Positions 51,850 through 59,985 of a stretch of 64,000 bases of DNA are shown here, piece after piece. The stretch is from Streptomyces sp. NBC_00572 (lineage in GTDB: Bacteria > Actinomycetota > Actinomycetes > Streptomycetales > Streptomycetaceae), in the NCBI RefSeq assembly GCF_026341815.1, contig NZ_JAPENX010000001.1, positions 372,001 to 436,000 on the forward strand, read 5' to 3'. Both the position numbers and the translations under genes were made by a program. Each line of letters begins with the position of its first letter. Position 1 is the stretch's first letter. Below the pieces are notes generated by a model. That model worked only from the letters and a program-made list of their open reading frames with translations. It made no database searches and was not told where the DNA came from.

Positions 51850-52829
51850 AGGCCGAGCTCCTTCAGTACGGAGCCGACGCGGCGGTCCTGCTCGGTGAGG
51901 AAGGTGCCGAACTCCTCGCCGGGCAGGAAGGCGTCGTTCCAGCCGTGGGTCTTCAGCGACTCGCGCCACTGCGGGGAGTCGTGCAGTTCGGTCACCAGGG
52001 TGACGAGCTTGTCGCGTTCGGCGTCGGAGAGGCCGGGCGGGGCGACGATGCCGCGCCAGTTGGTGAACTCGGTGTCGAGGCCCGCCTCGCGGAGGGTGGG
52101 GGCGTCGAGCCCGGGGACCCGCTTCGGTCCGGTGACGGCGAGCAGGCGCAGCTCGCCCGCCTTGATCTGGTCGAGGTACTCGCCGACGCCGGAGACGCCG
52201 AAGGCGACCTTGTCGCCGAGGATCGAGGCGAGGAGCTCGCCGCCGCCGTCGAAGGGGACGTAGTTGACGTCCTTCGGGGCGATCCCGGCGGCCTGGGCCA
52301 TCAGCATCGGGGCGAGGTGGTCGGGGCCGCCGGGCGAGGAGCCGCCGCCGACGGGGAGCTTGCCGGGGTTCTTCTTCCAGGCCGTGAGGAGGTCCTGGAT
52401 GGTCTTGTACGGGGAGTCCTTGCCGACCACGACGATGTCCTGCTCTTCGGTGAGCCGGGCGATCGGGGTGGTGTCGGCGAGGGTTCTGGGGGTCTCGTTG
52501 GTGTGGACGGCGCCGACGACACCGAGGCCCATGGACATGGCGAGGCGGCCGTTGCCGCGTTCGCCGACGAGCCGGGTGAGGCCGACGGTGCCGCCCGCGC
52601 CGGGCAGGTTGAAGACCTCGATGTCACTGGTGAGGCCGGCCTCCTCGGCGTTCTTGGCGGCGGTGCGGGCGGTGATGTCGTATCCGCCGCCGGGGGTGTT
52701 GGGGACCATGAACCGCAGGCCGGGTATCTGGGTGCCGGTGTCGGAGCCGCTGCCGGGACTGAGCAGTGGCGGACCCACCAGCACCAGGAGCGCGGCCCCG
52801 AGGAGGGCGAAGGGGGTGCGCAACCGCAC
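51846..52829 (-). CDS. tctC: Tripartite tricarboxylate transporter solute-binding protein TctC
   Basis: 327 residues. An N-terminal membrane-targeting helix (about 1-24) is followed by a Bug-type binding protein with FMVPNTPGGGYD, NLPGAGGTVGL, GGGSSPGGPDHL and a carboxylate-binding GGGELL loop. There is no lipobox Cys, so it is exported and anchored by its signal helix or released. It captures the substrate for TctBA. It is the first gene of the operon and divergent from the response regulator gene. Confidence 0.92.
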   Translation of the reverse strand: MRLRTPFALLGAALLVLVGPPLLSPGSGSDTGTQIPGLRFMVPNTPGGGYDITARTAAKNAEEAGLTSDIEVFNLPGAGGTVGLTRLVGERGNGRLAMSMGLGVVGAVHTNETPRTLADTTPIARLTEEQDIVVVGKDSPYKTIQDLLTAWKKNPGKLPVGGGSSPGGPDHLAPMLMAQAAGIAPKDVNYVPFDGGGELLASILGDKVAFGVSGVGEYLDQIKAGELRLLAVTGPKRVPGLDAPTLREAGLDTEFTNWRGIVAPPGLSDAERDKLVTLVTELHDSPQWRESLKTHGWNDAFLPGEEFGTFLTEQDRRVGSVLKELGL

Positions 52830-52926
52830 GTGTGCCGCCTCTCAGGTTGAAGGGAAATGGGGGTGTGAGGTGGCCCACATGTTGCCCTCGCGTTAAGAAG
52901 CTGTCTCTCTTCCGCAATCAACGGAC

Positions 52927-52944
52927 GTTGTGGTCGTTGTGGTC
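52927..52944. promoter_or_regulatory. Tandem 9-mer between tctC and the response regulator gene
   Basis: GTTGTGGTC occurs twice head to tail in the 135-base divergent gap, 20-40 bases before the response regulator start. It could be a direct-repeat site for that CitB-type regulator. Confidence 0.4.
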
Positions 52945-52964
52945 GGGACCTAGCGTGGGTCGTC

Positions 52965-53633
52965 GTGACGAACGTGCTGGTGGTGGACGACGACTTCATG
53001 GTCGCCAAGCTGCACTGCCGCTATGTGTCGGCGGTGGCGGGCTTCACGGTGTCCGGGGTCGCGCACAGCGGCGCCGAGGCGCTGCGGGCGGCCGAGCGGC
53101 TCAGGCCCGACCTGGTGCTCCTCGACGTCTTCCTGCCGGACATGGACGGCATCCAGGTGCTGCGGGAGCTGCGCGCGGCGGGCCTGGGCATGGACGCGCT
53201 CTTCATCACGGCGGCGCGGGACGTGGGCACGATCCGCGCGGCGCTGCGGGCGGGGGCGCTGCACTATCTGATCAAGCCGTTCAGCCAGGCGGCGCTGCAC
53301 GAGCAGCTCCGCCACGTGGCCTCGCTCCGCAGCCGCCTCGACGAACTGGACGAGGCCCGCCAGGAGGACGTCGACCAGATCTTCGGCACTCGCCCCCGCG
53401 GCTCCCGGGAACTCCCGAAGGGCCTCGCCGCCCATACGGCCGACCTGGTCGACTCGGTGCTGCGCGCGCACCCGGAGGGCCTGTCGGCCACGGAGTGCGC
53501 GGAGGCCGGCTCGCTGTCCCGGGTGAGCGCCCGCCGCTACCTGGAGTACTTCGCGGAGACGGGCCGCGCGGAGATCACGCTGCGGTACGGGGGGACGGGG
53601 CGGCCGGAGCGGCGGTACCGGCGGCTGGGCTGA
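52965..53633 (+). CDS. CitB/DcuR-type response regulator
   Basis: 222 residues from GTG 52965. The receiver domain has the acidic pair VVDDDF (7-12), the phospho-Asp in LLDVFLP (about 53) and the Lys in LIKPFS (about 105). A C-terminal helix-turn-helix follows (LSATECAEAGSLSRVSARRYLEYF, given in parts; about 171-194). Such regulators switch on carboxylate transporters when their CitA/DcuS kinase senses the substrate. It faces the tctCBA operon, its likely target. The kinase gene, usually adjacent, is absent from the window. Confidence 0.92.
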   Translation: MTNVLVVDDDFMVAKLHCRYVSAVAGFTVSGVAHSGAEALRAAERLRPDLVLLDVFLPDMDGIQVLRELRAAGLGMDALFITAARDVGTIRAALRAGALHYLIKPFSQAALHEQLRHVASLRSRLDELDEARQEDVDQIFGTRPRGSRELPKGLAAHTADLVDSVLRAHPEGLSATECAEAGSLSRVSARRYLEYFAETGRAEITLRYGGTGRPERRYRRLG

Positions 53634-53652
53634 CGCCCGTCCCCGGTGTGCG

Positions 53653-54303
53653 TCACTCCTCGGGGGCGAGGCCGAAGCGGAGGTTCCTGGGCCGGGTCTC
53701 GTCCTCGCGAAGGTCCTTGGCGATCCACTCGCGGGTCTCCTCGTCGACCTCCGGGTCCACGGCGAGGGCGTTCAGGGCCGCACGGGCCGAGTCCAGGGTG
53801 CGCACGTTGAGGAGGGCGAGGGTCGCCTGCTCGACGGCCATCCGCCGCCGGATGTGGAGCGCGGCGAGCTCGGGGAACCAGGGGTCGAGGGCGTCCACGT
53901 CGTCCGCGAGGCCGCACCAGTACAGGGCCGGTTCGACGATCCACCCGGCGATCCGCCACTTCCAGCGGCCCTCCCGGAAGTCGGTGGTGTCCAGGCCGTC
54001 GGCGGCGCAGGCGGCCTCGACCTCGGCCAGCCGGCCGACGGTGAGACGGGGCAGGTCCTTCACCTTCTCGCGCAGGATCTCGTGGCAGAACCAGTCGTCC
54101 GGCGGGACCTCGTCGTCGGCGAACATCTTGGGCTTCTCGTAGACGCGCGGCTCCGGCTCGTCGAGCCGGGCGGGCGGCAGGCCCGCCGCCAGGACGCCAC
54201 GGACCAGGGCCCACCGTTCGGCGGTCTCCTCGTCGGGCCAGTTGCCCCAGGTCCTGGGGAGCGCCCTCAGGCCCTCCGGGAAGATCGGGGTGTCGTCGGT
54301 CAT
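53653..54303 (-). CDS. Hypothetical protein
   Basis: 216 residues, soluble and acidic, with Trp-rich stretches (RTWGNWPDEE, WKWRIAGWIVEPALYWCG) and an Arg/Leu-rich helical C-terminal half. No family recognised and no signal or membrane segment. It is convergent with the response regulator gene (19-base gap) and divergent from the LPMO gene. Confidence 0.8.
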   Translation of the reverse strand: MTDDTPIFPEGLRALPRTWGNWPDEETAERWALVRGVLAAGLPPARLDEPEPRVYEKPKMFADDEVPPDDWFCHEILREKVKDLPRLTVGRLAEVEAACAADGLDTTDFREGRWKWRIAGWIVEPALYWCGLADDVDALDPWFPELAALHIRRRMAVEQATLALLNVRTLDSARAALNALAVDPEVDEETREWIAKDLREDETRPRNLRFGLAPEE

Positions 54304-54365
54304 CCGGCCTCCTCCCGGCGGGGTCCGGAGGCTGTTCCTCAGCCGCCTCTTACCTGCGCCTTAAA

Positions 54366-54382
54366 GCGATCCTAAGGATCGC
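54366..54382. promoter_or_regulatory. Perfect 17-bp palindrome upstream of the LPMO gene
   Basis: GCGATCCT-A-AGGATCGC, about 95 bases before the LPMO start and 65 before the divergent hypothetical gene. It does not look like the known DasR-type site and could bind another repressor. Confidence 0.5.
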
Positions 54383-54475
54383 CATCTTCCGCTCTCCAGC
54401 GGGTTCTTCGCGGATTCGGGCAGCTAGCTTTCTGGGCAACCCCCCACACCACCCTCGTGAAGGAGCTGTCCCCCC

Positions 54476-55486
54476 ATGACTTCTCGCCGTACCGCCGCCG
54501 TCACCGCCACCGCGGTTCTGGCCCTCTCCGGGCTCGCCTCCGCGCCCGCGTTCGCGCACGGGTCGATGACGGATCCCGTCAGCCGGGTCTCGGCCTGTTA
54601 CGCGGAGGGGCCCGAGGCGCCGAAGTCGGCGGCGTGCAAGGCGGCCGTGGCGGCGAGCGGGGCGCAGGCGTTCTACGACTGGAACGCGGTGAACATCGCC
54701 AACGCCGCCGGGAAGCACCGTGAGCTGATCCCGGACGGCAAGCTGTGCAGCGCGGGCAACGACAAGTACCGGGGGCTCGACCTGGCGCGGGCCGACTGGC
54801 CGGCGAGCAGCATGAACTCCGGTGCGCACACCTTCCGTTACAAGGGGACCGCGCCGCACCGGGGTTCGTTCGAGCTGTACGTGACGAAGGACGGGTACGA
54901 CCCGTCGAAGCCGCTGAAGTGGTCGGACCTGGAAGCTCAGCCGTTTGCGACGGTCACCGACCCGCGGATGGAGAGCGGTGACTACGTCTTCCAGGGAACC
55001 GTGCCGAAGAAGTCCGGCCGGCACCTGATCTACTCGATCTGGCAGCGCTCCGACTCCCCCGAGGCCTTCTACACCTGCTCGGACGTGGTGTTCGGGAAGG
55101 ACAGCGGCGGTACGGCCCCGGCGCCGACCGCGTCCGCCCCGAGCGACGAGCAGATCGAGGAGGGCCAGGACGAGTCCTCGGTCGAGCACGGCGGGCACGG
55201 GGACGGTGATGCCTCCACGGGCGCGGGCACCGAGGAGACTTCGGCGGCGCCCGAGCCGAGCCGGGAGCCGAGCCGGCCGGCCGAGCCCGAGGGCGTCGAG
55301 ACCTCCTCCGCCGCGCCCAACGCGCCCGCTCCCGCCGCCGGTTCGGACTCCGGCTCCGGTGAGGTGCTCGCCGAGACCGGTGGCGACGCCACCACCCCGT
55401 ATATCGCGGTGGGTGGCGCCGCCGTGCTCGCGCTCGGTGCGGCCGTGCTCTTCGGGTCGGCCCGGCGGCGCCGCACCCAGGGCTAG
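54476..55486 (+). CDS. Cell-wall-anchored lytic polysaccharide monooxygenase (AA10)
   Basis: 336 residues. The signal peptide ends AFA, leaving the N-terminal His28 (HGSMTDP) of the copper histidine brace. The second brace residue is His118 (SGAHTF) and the axial aromatic lies in the AFYTCSDVVF segment. The AA10 domain (28-207) is followed by a long Ser/Pro/Glu/Gly linker and a class E-type sorting signal: LAETG (about 298-302), a hydrophobic helix and RRRR. It should cut chitin or cellulose oxidatively at the hyphal wall. The matching sortase E gene is not in the window. Confidence 0.93.
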   Translation: MTSRRTAAVTATAVLALSGLASAPAFAHGSMTDPVSRVSACYAEGPEAPKSAACKAAVAASGAQAFYDWNAVNIANAAGKHRELIPDGKLCSAGNDKYRGLDLARADWPASSMNSGAHTFRYKGTAPHRGSFELYVTKDGYDPSKPLKWSDLEAQPFATVTDPRMESGDYVFQGTVPKKSGRHLIYSIWQRSDSPEAFYTCSDVVFGKDSGGTAPAPTASAPSDEQIEEGQDESSVEHGGHGDGDASTGAGTEETSAAPEPSREPSRPAEPEGVETSSAAPNAPAPAAGSDSGSGEVLAETGGDATTPYIAVGGAAVLALGAAVLFGSARRRRTQG

Positions 55487-55533
55487 GGGCTGTCCGGCAA
55501 TCGGCCCCGCGTGGAATGGTCGGACAAGCCCTG
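55482..55533. repeat. Dispersed hairpin repeat, copy 2 (convergent junction)
   Basis: It shares GGCTAGG, CTGTCCGGCAATCGGCCC, GGAAT and CGGACA-GCCCT in the same order and spacing with copy 1 at 49101. The LPMO stop codon lies in its left end. It is between the convergent LPMO and lipase genes and can fold into a terminator-like stem. Confidence 0.8.
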
Positions 55534-55545
55534 GGGCCGGAAGGG

Positions 55546-56427
55546 CTAGCCGATCACCGAGAGGCAGGTGGTCGGGGTCGCGTGGGCCGGGTCGAGGGCG
55601 TTGGCCACCTCGTGGAAGGTGACCCGGTCCACCGTGCCGATCGCCACGTGCTCGGACAGGTCGAGCGCGCACTTGTCCTGGATGAGGACGTTGGTGACGT
55701 TCGGTCCGGTGAGGAACTGCGAGCGGTACGGGGTGACCACCTCGTCGTACTGGGTCGCGATGACGTGGTAGCGGACCCCGGGCACGGTGTCGCCGCCCTC
55801 GTTGAGCTTGGTGATGAACGGCGAGCCGGCGATCTGATCGGCGAGGCCCGGGGTGTTGGCCTTGATCAGGTCCTCCGCGCCGGGGAAGTACGGCAGGAGC
55901 TTGGTGAGGCCGAGCAGGGTGGTGCCGTGGTTGTCGGGGGCGATCCCGACGAGCGCGTTCACCTTCTCGGCCCCACCGAGGAACTTGAGGTACCAGCGGG
56001 GCATCATGCCGCCCTGCGAGTGTCCGACGATGTCGGCCTCCGGGGCACCGGTGGCGGCGAGGACCCGGTCGACGTAGGTGTCGAGCTGTCCGGCGGACGC
56101 GGCGATGGGCCCGAGCCCGTGGAAGAACGGCACGTTCGGCAGCTGGCCGTAGTCGAGCGAGAAGACGCAGTAACCGCGGTTGACCAGGTAGGGCGCGAGG
56201 GCGAGCCAGTTGTCGACGGAGTTCCCGAGGGTTCCGTGGACGAGGACGACGGGGCGCGGGTGCGCGGCGGAGGGCTTGCAGGAGTAGTCGTTCCAGCCCC
56301 TGCTGGTGGTGGCGGTCTCGGCCTGGACGGAGGCGGAGGCCGAGGCGGCGGTGGTCGGGGCGAGCGTGGCGGCGGCGGCCAGCAGCAGGACGGACAGCGC
56401 TCTGACGGCGTGTTTCCAGGGCAGCAT
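55546..56427 (-). CDS. Secreted lipase (alpha/beta hydrolase)
   Basis: 293 residues. Signal peptide about 1-31. The oxyanion strand is VVLVHGTLG (about 61-69), the nucleophile Ser is in VGHSQGGMM, and the acid and His lie in the C-terminal third (ATQYDEVV and VTFHEVAN). Four Cys (YSCKP, GYCVF, QDKCALD, TTCLSV) fit two disulfides. It belongs to the class 2 lipases that hydrolyse extracellular triglycerides or esters. Confidence 0.92.
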   Translation of the reverse strand: MLPWKHAVRALSVLLLAAAATLAPTTAASASASVQAETATTSRGWNDYSCKPSAAHPRPVVLVHGTLGNSVDNWLALAPYLVNRGYCVFSLDYGQLPNVPFFHGLGPIAASAGQLDTYVDRVLAATGAPEADIVGHSQGGMMPRWYLKFLGGAEKVNALVGIAPDNHGTTLLGLTKLLPYFPGAEDLIKANTPGLADQIAGSPFITKLNEGGDTVPGVRYHVIATQYDEVVTPYRSQFLTGPNVTNVLIQDKCALDLSEHVAIGTVDRVTFHEVANALDPAHATPTTCLSVIG

Positions 56428-56518
56428 CGGGCGATCTCCTTGCGGCTCAAGGGGATGGTGGGGGTGCTACGCCCTGCGGTCCGGACCACAAGTGGGGATG
56501 CGCGATGGGGATGCGCTT

Positions 56519-56549
56519 CAGCCAAGCTACGCACGGGTAGCCTTGGCTG
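56519..56549. promoter_or_regulatory. Inverted repeat upstream of the lipase gene
   Basis: CAGCCAAG (56519-56526) and CTTGGCTG (56542-56549) with inner CTAC/GTAG-like bases. It is about 95-120 bases upstream of the lipase start. Possible operator or upstream hairpin. Confidence 0.4.
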
Positions 56550-56657
56550 GGAAGTTACGCGTCGGTAAAAAGTGATGTGTCGTCATGAGTGCCTGGTGAA
56601 ACGACCGTCGGGCCGCGTCTCGGGGCGCCGGTGCAGGTTGCCGGGCCGCGCCCCGGG

Positions 56658-56757
56658 TCGCCGGCGAGCCGTTCGACACGGCCGTCGGGCCGTGCTCCGG
56701 GCCGCCGGCGAGCCGTTCGACACGGCCGTCGGGCCGTGCTCCGGGCCGCCGGCGAGC
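56658..56757. repeat. 44-bp tandem repeats (about 2.3 copies)
   Basis: Units start at 56658, 56702 and 56746, each with GCCGGCGAGCC near its start. The two full copies differ at only one or two bases. The unit length is not a multiple of three, so it is noncoding. It lies between the lipase promoter and the end of the quinone-reductase gene. More decayed copies may lie just before 56658. Confidence 0.8.
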
Positions 56758-56792
56758 CCCGCGGCACCGCCCGTGGGCCGGATTTCGTGGGG

Positions 56793-57542
56793 TCAGGCGT
56801 CGGCCAGGGCCGCCGATGCGCCGTCCGTCTCCCGGAGGGAGGCCGACAGGGCGCGGGCCTCGTGTTCGGTCATCCGGGGAGTGTCGTACGGCACGGCGTT
56901 GACCCAGCGCTGGGTCAGCCGGGCGATCCGCTCGCCGTACCGCTCCGCGGTGATCAGGTCGCCGCGCGATCCGGCGTCCTCCGACCCCTGGTCGGCATGG
57001 CTCTGGCTCATCAGACCCAGCCACGAGCCCAGCCGGTTCACATCGTCGCGGGAGCCACCGCTCCAGTTGTTGCCCGGCATGTCGCCCACGCCGATCCACT
57101 GCATGCCCAGCTGCGCGCCGAAGACCGCCAGCTGTTCCAGGACCGCCAGCTTGTCGCCGCTCTGCGAGGCGGACATGGTGAACCCTCCGGCCAGCTTGTC
57201 CTTCCACGCCTGCGTGACGAACGGTGTGAACGCCGCCTCCATGAACGCCTTGAACACCGCCGACACGCTGCCCATCAGCGTCGGGCAGCCGAGGACGATC
57301 GCATCGGAGCGGTCGAGCAGCGCCAGTACCTCCGCATCGTGCCAACGGCCGGCGACGACGTCCTCGGGCCGGATCTCGACAAGGTGCACCCGGGCGCCCG
57401 GCACGAGGCGCGCCCCGTCGGCGAGGTGCTCGGCCAGGACCCGGGTGTGCCCGTGTACCGAGTGGTAGACCACCGTCACCGTGGCCGTCGGCACCGCGGC
57501 CGTCGATGCATCGTGCTCACGTTCAACGTCATTGACTGTCAT
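56793..57542 (-). CDS. Flavodoxin-fold NAD(P)H:quinone oxidoreductase-like protein
   Basis: 249 residues from ATG 57542. The flavodoxin fold has the phosphate loop VVYHSVHGHTR (24-34), GCPTLMGSVSAVFKAF (about 84-99) and SASQSGDKLAVLEQL, as in WrbA/NQO relatives. It binds FMN and reduces quinones or nitroaromatics with two electrons. A C-terminal 50-residue extension is present. It is divergent from a LysR regulator, which probably activates it. Confidence 0.88.
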   Translation of the reverse strand: MTVNDVEREHDASTAAVPTATVTVVYHSVHGHTRVLAEHLADGARLVPGARVHLVEIRPEDVVAGRWHDAEVLALLDRSDAIVLGCPTLMGSVSAVFKAFMEAAFTPFVTQAWKDKLAGGFTMSASQSGDKLAVLEQLAVFGAQLGMQWIGVGDMPGNNWSGGSRDDVNRLGSWLGLMSQSHADQGSEDAGSRGDLITAERYGERIARLTQRWVNAVPYDTPRMTEHEARALSASLRETDGASAALADA

Positions 57543-57639
57543 GTGCTGTTCGCCGCTTCCGGTCGTGGGGAGATCCCTGCTTGCCCTGCCATCACAGCCT
57601 GCGTACGGCACGGCATCAACGCCGAAGATCGGCACGCAG

Positions 57640-57658
57640 CGATCGGTCGCACCGATCG
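57640..57658. promoter_or_regulatory. LysR-type operator candidate
   Basis: CGATCGGT-CGC-ACCGATCG is a perfect 8-bp-arm palindrome 20 bases upstream of the LysR start and 98 from the quinone-reductase start. This is the place of a LysR recognition site in a divergent pair. Confidence 0.6.
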
Positions 57659-57677
57659 ATCGCGTTAGCCTGGCCCC

Positions 57678-58571
57678 GTGGACAGGATGGAACTGGAAGC
57701 ATTCGTGGCCGTCGCGGAAGAGCTCCACTTCGGCCGCGCCGCCGCGCGCCTGCACCGGGGGCAGCCGACCGTCAGCGACGCCGTCAGGCGGCTGGAGGGC
57801 ACCCTGGGCGGGCGGTTGTTCCACCGCACCAGCCGCCGGGTGTCACTGACCGATCTCGGCGAGGCGCTGCTGCCCGACGCCCACGCCACCCTCGCCCAGC
57901 TGCGCCACTTCAAGGAGCGCGGGCGCTCCCTGGCCGCCGGCGACCGGAGCCGTACCACCCTCGTCGTCGCCCACGCCGAATACACCGGCCACCAGCTGCT
58001 GTTGCGCTGCCTGCCGCAGCTGCGCGACCGTTTCCCCGACGTGACGATCGTGCCGGAGACCATGCCGACCACGGCCCAGCTCACCGCCCTGCGGGCGGAG
58101 ACGATCGGGCTCGGCATCGGCTGGGCGACCGGCGACGTGAACGGCGTGAACGCGCGGGTGCTGTCCACCGAGAGGTTCATGGCGCTCGTCCCCGAGGCCC
58201 ACCCGCTCGCCGGGTACGCCGAGCTGAGCGCGTCCGAACTGTCCACCGCCGGCCTGCTCACCTGGCCCCACCAGATCAACAGCGGCCTCTGCGACCGCCT
58301 GCTGTCGGCCTTCCGGATCGGCGGAGCCGACCTGCGGATCATCAGGACCGCCGACAGCGTGCACGCCATCGCCGCTCATGTCGCCGCGGGAACGGGCATC
58401 GGCATCACCGTCGAATCCGCACTCGACCACCGGCCGCCCGGCCTGCGGATCATCCCCCTCACCGGCCCTTCGACCACCGCCGACCAGGTCGTCCTCACCT
58501 CCACCGACCCGTCGGACACCGCCACGGCACTGCGCGACCTGCTGCTGCACGCCTCGGCAGAGCTGCCCTAG
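57678..58571 (+). CDS. LysR-family regulator
   Basis: 297 residues, standard length. The winged helix is at the N-terminus (FVAVAEELHFGRAAARLHRG, then QPTVSDAVRRLEGTLG, about 9-45) and a two-lobed effector domain follows (about 92-295). GTG 57678 was taken as start, and an ATG three codons later is possible. It probably controls the divergent quinone-reductase gene in response to a quinone or aromatic. Its end converges on the ImuB-like gene. Confidence 0.92.
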   Translation: MDRMELEAFVAVAEELHFGRAAARLHRGQPTVSDAVRRLEGTLGGRLFHRTSRRVSLTDLGEALLPDAHATLAQLRHFKERGRSLAAGDRSRTTLVVAHAEYTGHQLLLRCLPQLRDRFPDVTIVPETMPTTAQLTALRAETIGLGIGWATGDVNGVNARVLSTERFMALVPEAHPLAGYAELSASELSTAGLLTWPHQINSGLCDRLLSAFRIGGADLRIIRTADSVHAIAAHVAAGTGIGITVESALDHRPPGLRIIPLTGPSTTADQVVLTSTDPSDTATALRDLLLHASAELP

Positions 58572-58594
58572 GGGGGGCCGAGGGGGAGCCAGGG

Positions 58595-59602
58595 CTACGC
58601 CGCGTTGCGGAACGTGGCGGCCGGGCGCACCGCGTGGGCTCCGAACCGGGCGTTCGCGCAGTCGACCGCCGCCTCCACCGCCAGACGGGCTTCGTGCGCG
58701 GGGTCCAGCGACATCTGCCGGGCCACGCACTCGGCCCCGACGAGCTCCTCGGCACGCAGCACCATGCCGGTCAGCCGGGCCCGCTGCAGCCCGGCCGCGT
58801 CCATCAGCTGATACGTCACGGCCCGCAGGTCCTCGTTGTGCGCGGACGGCTCCGGGAGCCGCCGGGTCTTCTCCCACTGCGGGCCGCCGGCGAACTGCAG
58901 CCTCAAGGACACGCCCCGGGCCGCCTGTCCACGGTTGCGCAGCATCGCCCCCAGCCGCACCACCAGACCGAGAAGGGCCGCCCTCGCGGAGCTGCCGTCG
59001 AGTTCCTGCCGGGAAAACCTGTGCCTGACACCGGCCGACAGCGGCAGGTCCTTCGGCACGACCTGGCGCACGTCGACGCCGCGGGCACGCTGTGCGGCCA
59101 GCCGCCCGGCTCCCCGCCCCAGGACCCGTTCGACAACTCTCTGCGGAGCCTCGGCGAGCGCGCCGATCGTGTGCAGGCCGTACTTTCTCAGCAGCTCCGC
59201 CTGCCGGGGGCCGATGCCGTGCAGCGTCTCCACCGGGAGCGGGGCCAGGAAGGCGCCCACCGCGTCATCGGGCACGGCCAGGACGCCGCCTGACTCCGTC
59301 ATGTGGCCGGATGCCATCGCCGCCACCGTCTGCGTCCCGGCGACCCCGATGCGTACGTCCGTACCGAGCCGAGCCAGTGCGCGAAGCCGCACCAGCTCCG
59401 CGATGTGTTTGGCGTCCGCTCCGAAGTACCGCTGCGCGCCTCGCACTTCCACCAGTGCCGCCCCGGGCGGAACGGCCTGGACGAGGGGGGAGAACTCGCG
59501 CAGCAGCTCCAGCACCGCCCGGTAGCCGTCCTCCGGCAGCCGCGGGGCGCATCGCACGTGCAGGATGCTCGCCGAGTCGTCGCGCTGCCCGACATCGCTC
59601 AC
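58595..59602 (-). CDS. ImuB-like Y-family polymerase homologue lacking catalytic carboxylates
   Basis: 335 residues from GTG 59602, chosen because GGAGGAGGT sits 6 bases upstream. A GTG nine codons earlier is possible. It aligns in order with Y-family polymerases: palm/fingers start, the helix-hairpin-helix IGPRQAELLRKYGL (about 150-163), and a little-finger-like C-terminus. The first strand reads ILHVRCAP where active enzymes have a DxDxFF motif, and the later SxDE pair is replaced (ALVEVRGAQRYFG). It therefore cannot be a normal polymerase. Like ImuB it probably links DnaE2, one gene pair away, to the beta clamp. It resembles S. coelicolor SCO1738. Confidence 0.83.
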   Translation of the reverse strand: MSDVGQRDDSASILHVRCAPRLPEDGYRAVLELLREFSPLVQAVPPGAALVEVRGAQRYFGADAKHIAELVRLRALARLGTDVRIGVAGTQTVAAMASGHMTESGGVLAVPDDAVGAFLAPLPVETLHGIGPRQAELLRKYGLHTIGALAEAPQRVVERVLGRGAGRLAAQRARGVDVRQVVPKDLPLSAGVRHRFSRQELDGSSARAALLGLVVRLGAMLRNRGQAARGVSLRLQFAGGPQWEKTRRLPEPSAHNEDLRAVTYQLMDAAGLQRARLTGMVLRAEELVGAECVARQMSLDPAHEARLAVEAAVDCANARFGAHAVRPAATFRNAA

Positions 59603-59680
59603 GGATACCTCCTCCTCCCCCACATTCACATCCCTTTTGCACCCCTATGCCCCCACCTGCCCTCCCACCCTAAAGCATGT

Positions 59681-59696
59681 TCGAATATTTGTGCGA
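59681..59696. promoter_or_regulatory. SOS (LexA) box candidate upstream of the ImuB-like gene
   Basis: TCGAATATTTGTGCGA matches 10 of the 12 fixed positions of the actinobacterial LexA site TCGAAC-(4)-GTTCGA. It lies about 80 bases upstream of the ImuB-like start, in the divergent gap with the HTH gene. Confidence 0.5.
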
Positions 59697-59739
59697 GCGA
59701 ATTGAGTCGCAGCCCGCCTCACCCCACCCGTCAACCAGA

Positions 59740-59775
59740 GTTGACACGAAGAGGGTGTCAACATACGTTGACACC
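59740..59775 (+). promoter_or_regulatory. Promoter with two overlapping dyads abutting the HTH start codon
   Basis: GGTGTCAAC (59754-59762) and GTTGACACC (59767-59775) are a perfect dyad whose last base touches the ATG. The upstream GTTGACAC (59740-59747) pairs with the same GTGTCAAC. TTGACA (59741-59746) and TACGTT (59765-59770) give a -35/-10 pair with an 18-base spacer. Transcription would then start at or next to the ATG, without a leader. Confidence 0.7.
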
Positions 59776-59985
59776 ATGACCGATGCGACCGATCTCGCCG
59801 CACGGGCGGGCGACCGCGACCCCCGGGTCGGGCTACGGGCCGTCTCCGCCCTGCGGCGACTGCTGGAACAGCTGGAAGCCGTCCAGGTGCGCAGTGCGCG
59901 CAACCAGGGATGGTCGTGGCAGGAGATCGCGACCGAACTGGGAGTAAGCCGACAGGCCGTCCACAAGAAGTACGGGAGGCAGTGA
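59776..59985 (+). CDS. Small helix-turn-helix protein
   Basis: 69 residues. An N-terminal helical part is followed by a helix-turn-helix, WSWQEIATELGVSRQAVHKK (about 46-65). No ribosome site precedes the ATG, in line with a leaderless message. Its stop overlaps the start of the Clp-N gene (TGATG). The dyads touching its start make autorepression likely. Confidence 0.88.
   Translation: MTDATDLAARAGDRDPRVGLRAVSALRRLLEQLEAVQVRSARNQGWSWQEIATELGVSRQAVHKKYGRQ

Noticed and set aside
56658..56757. CRISPR-like appearance of the 44-bp array
   Set aside because: The repeats abut with no spacers and there are no cas genes.
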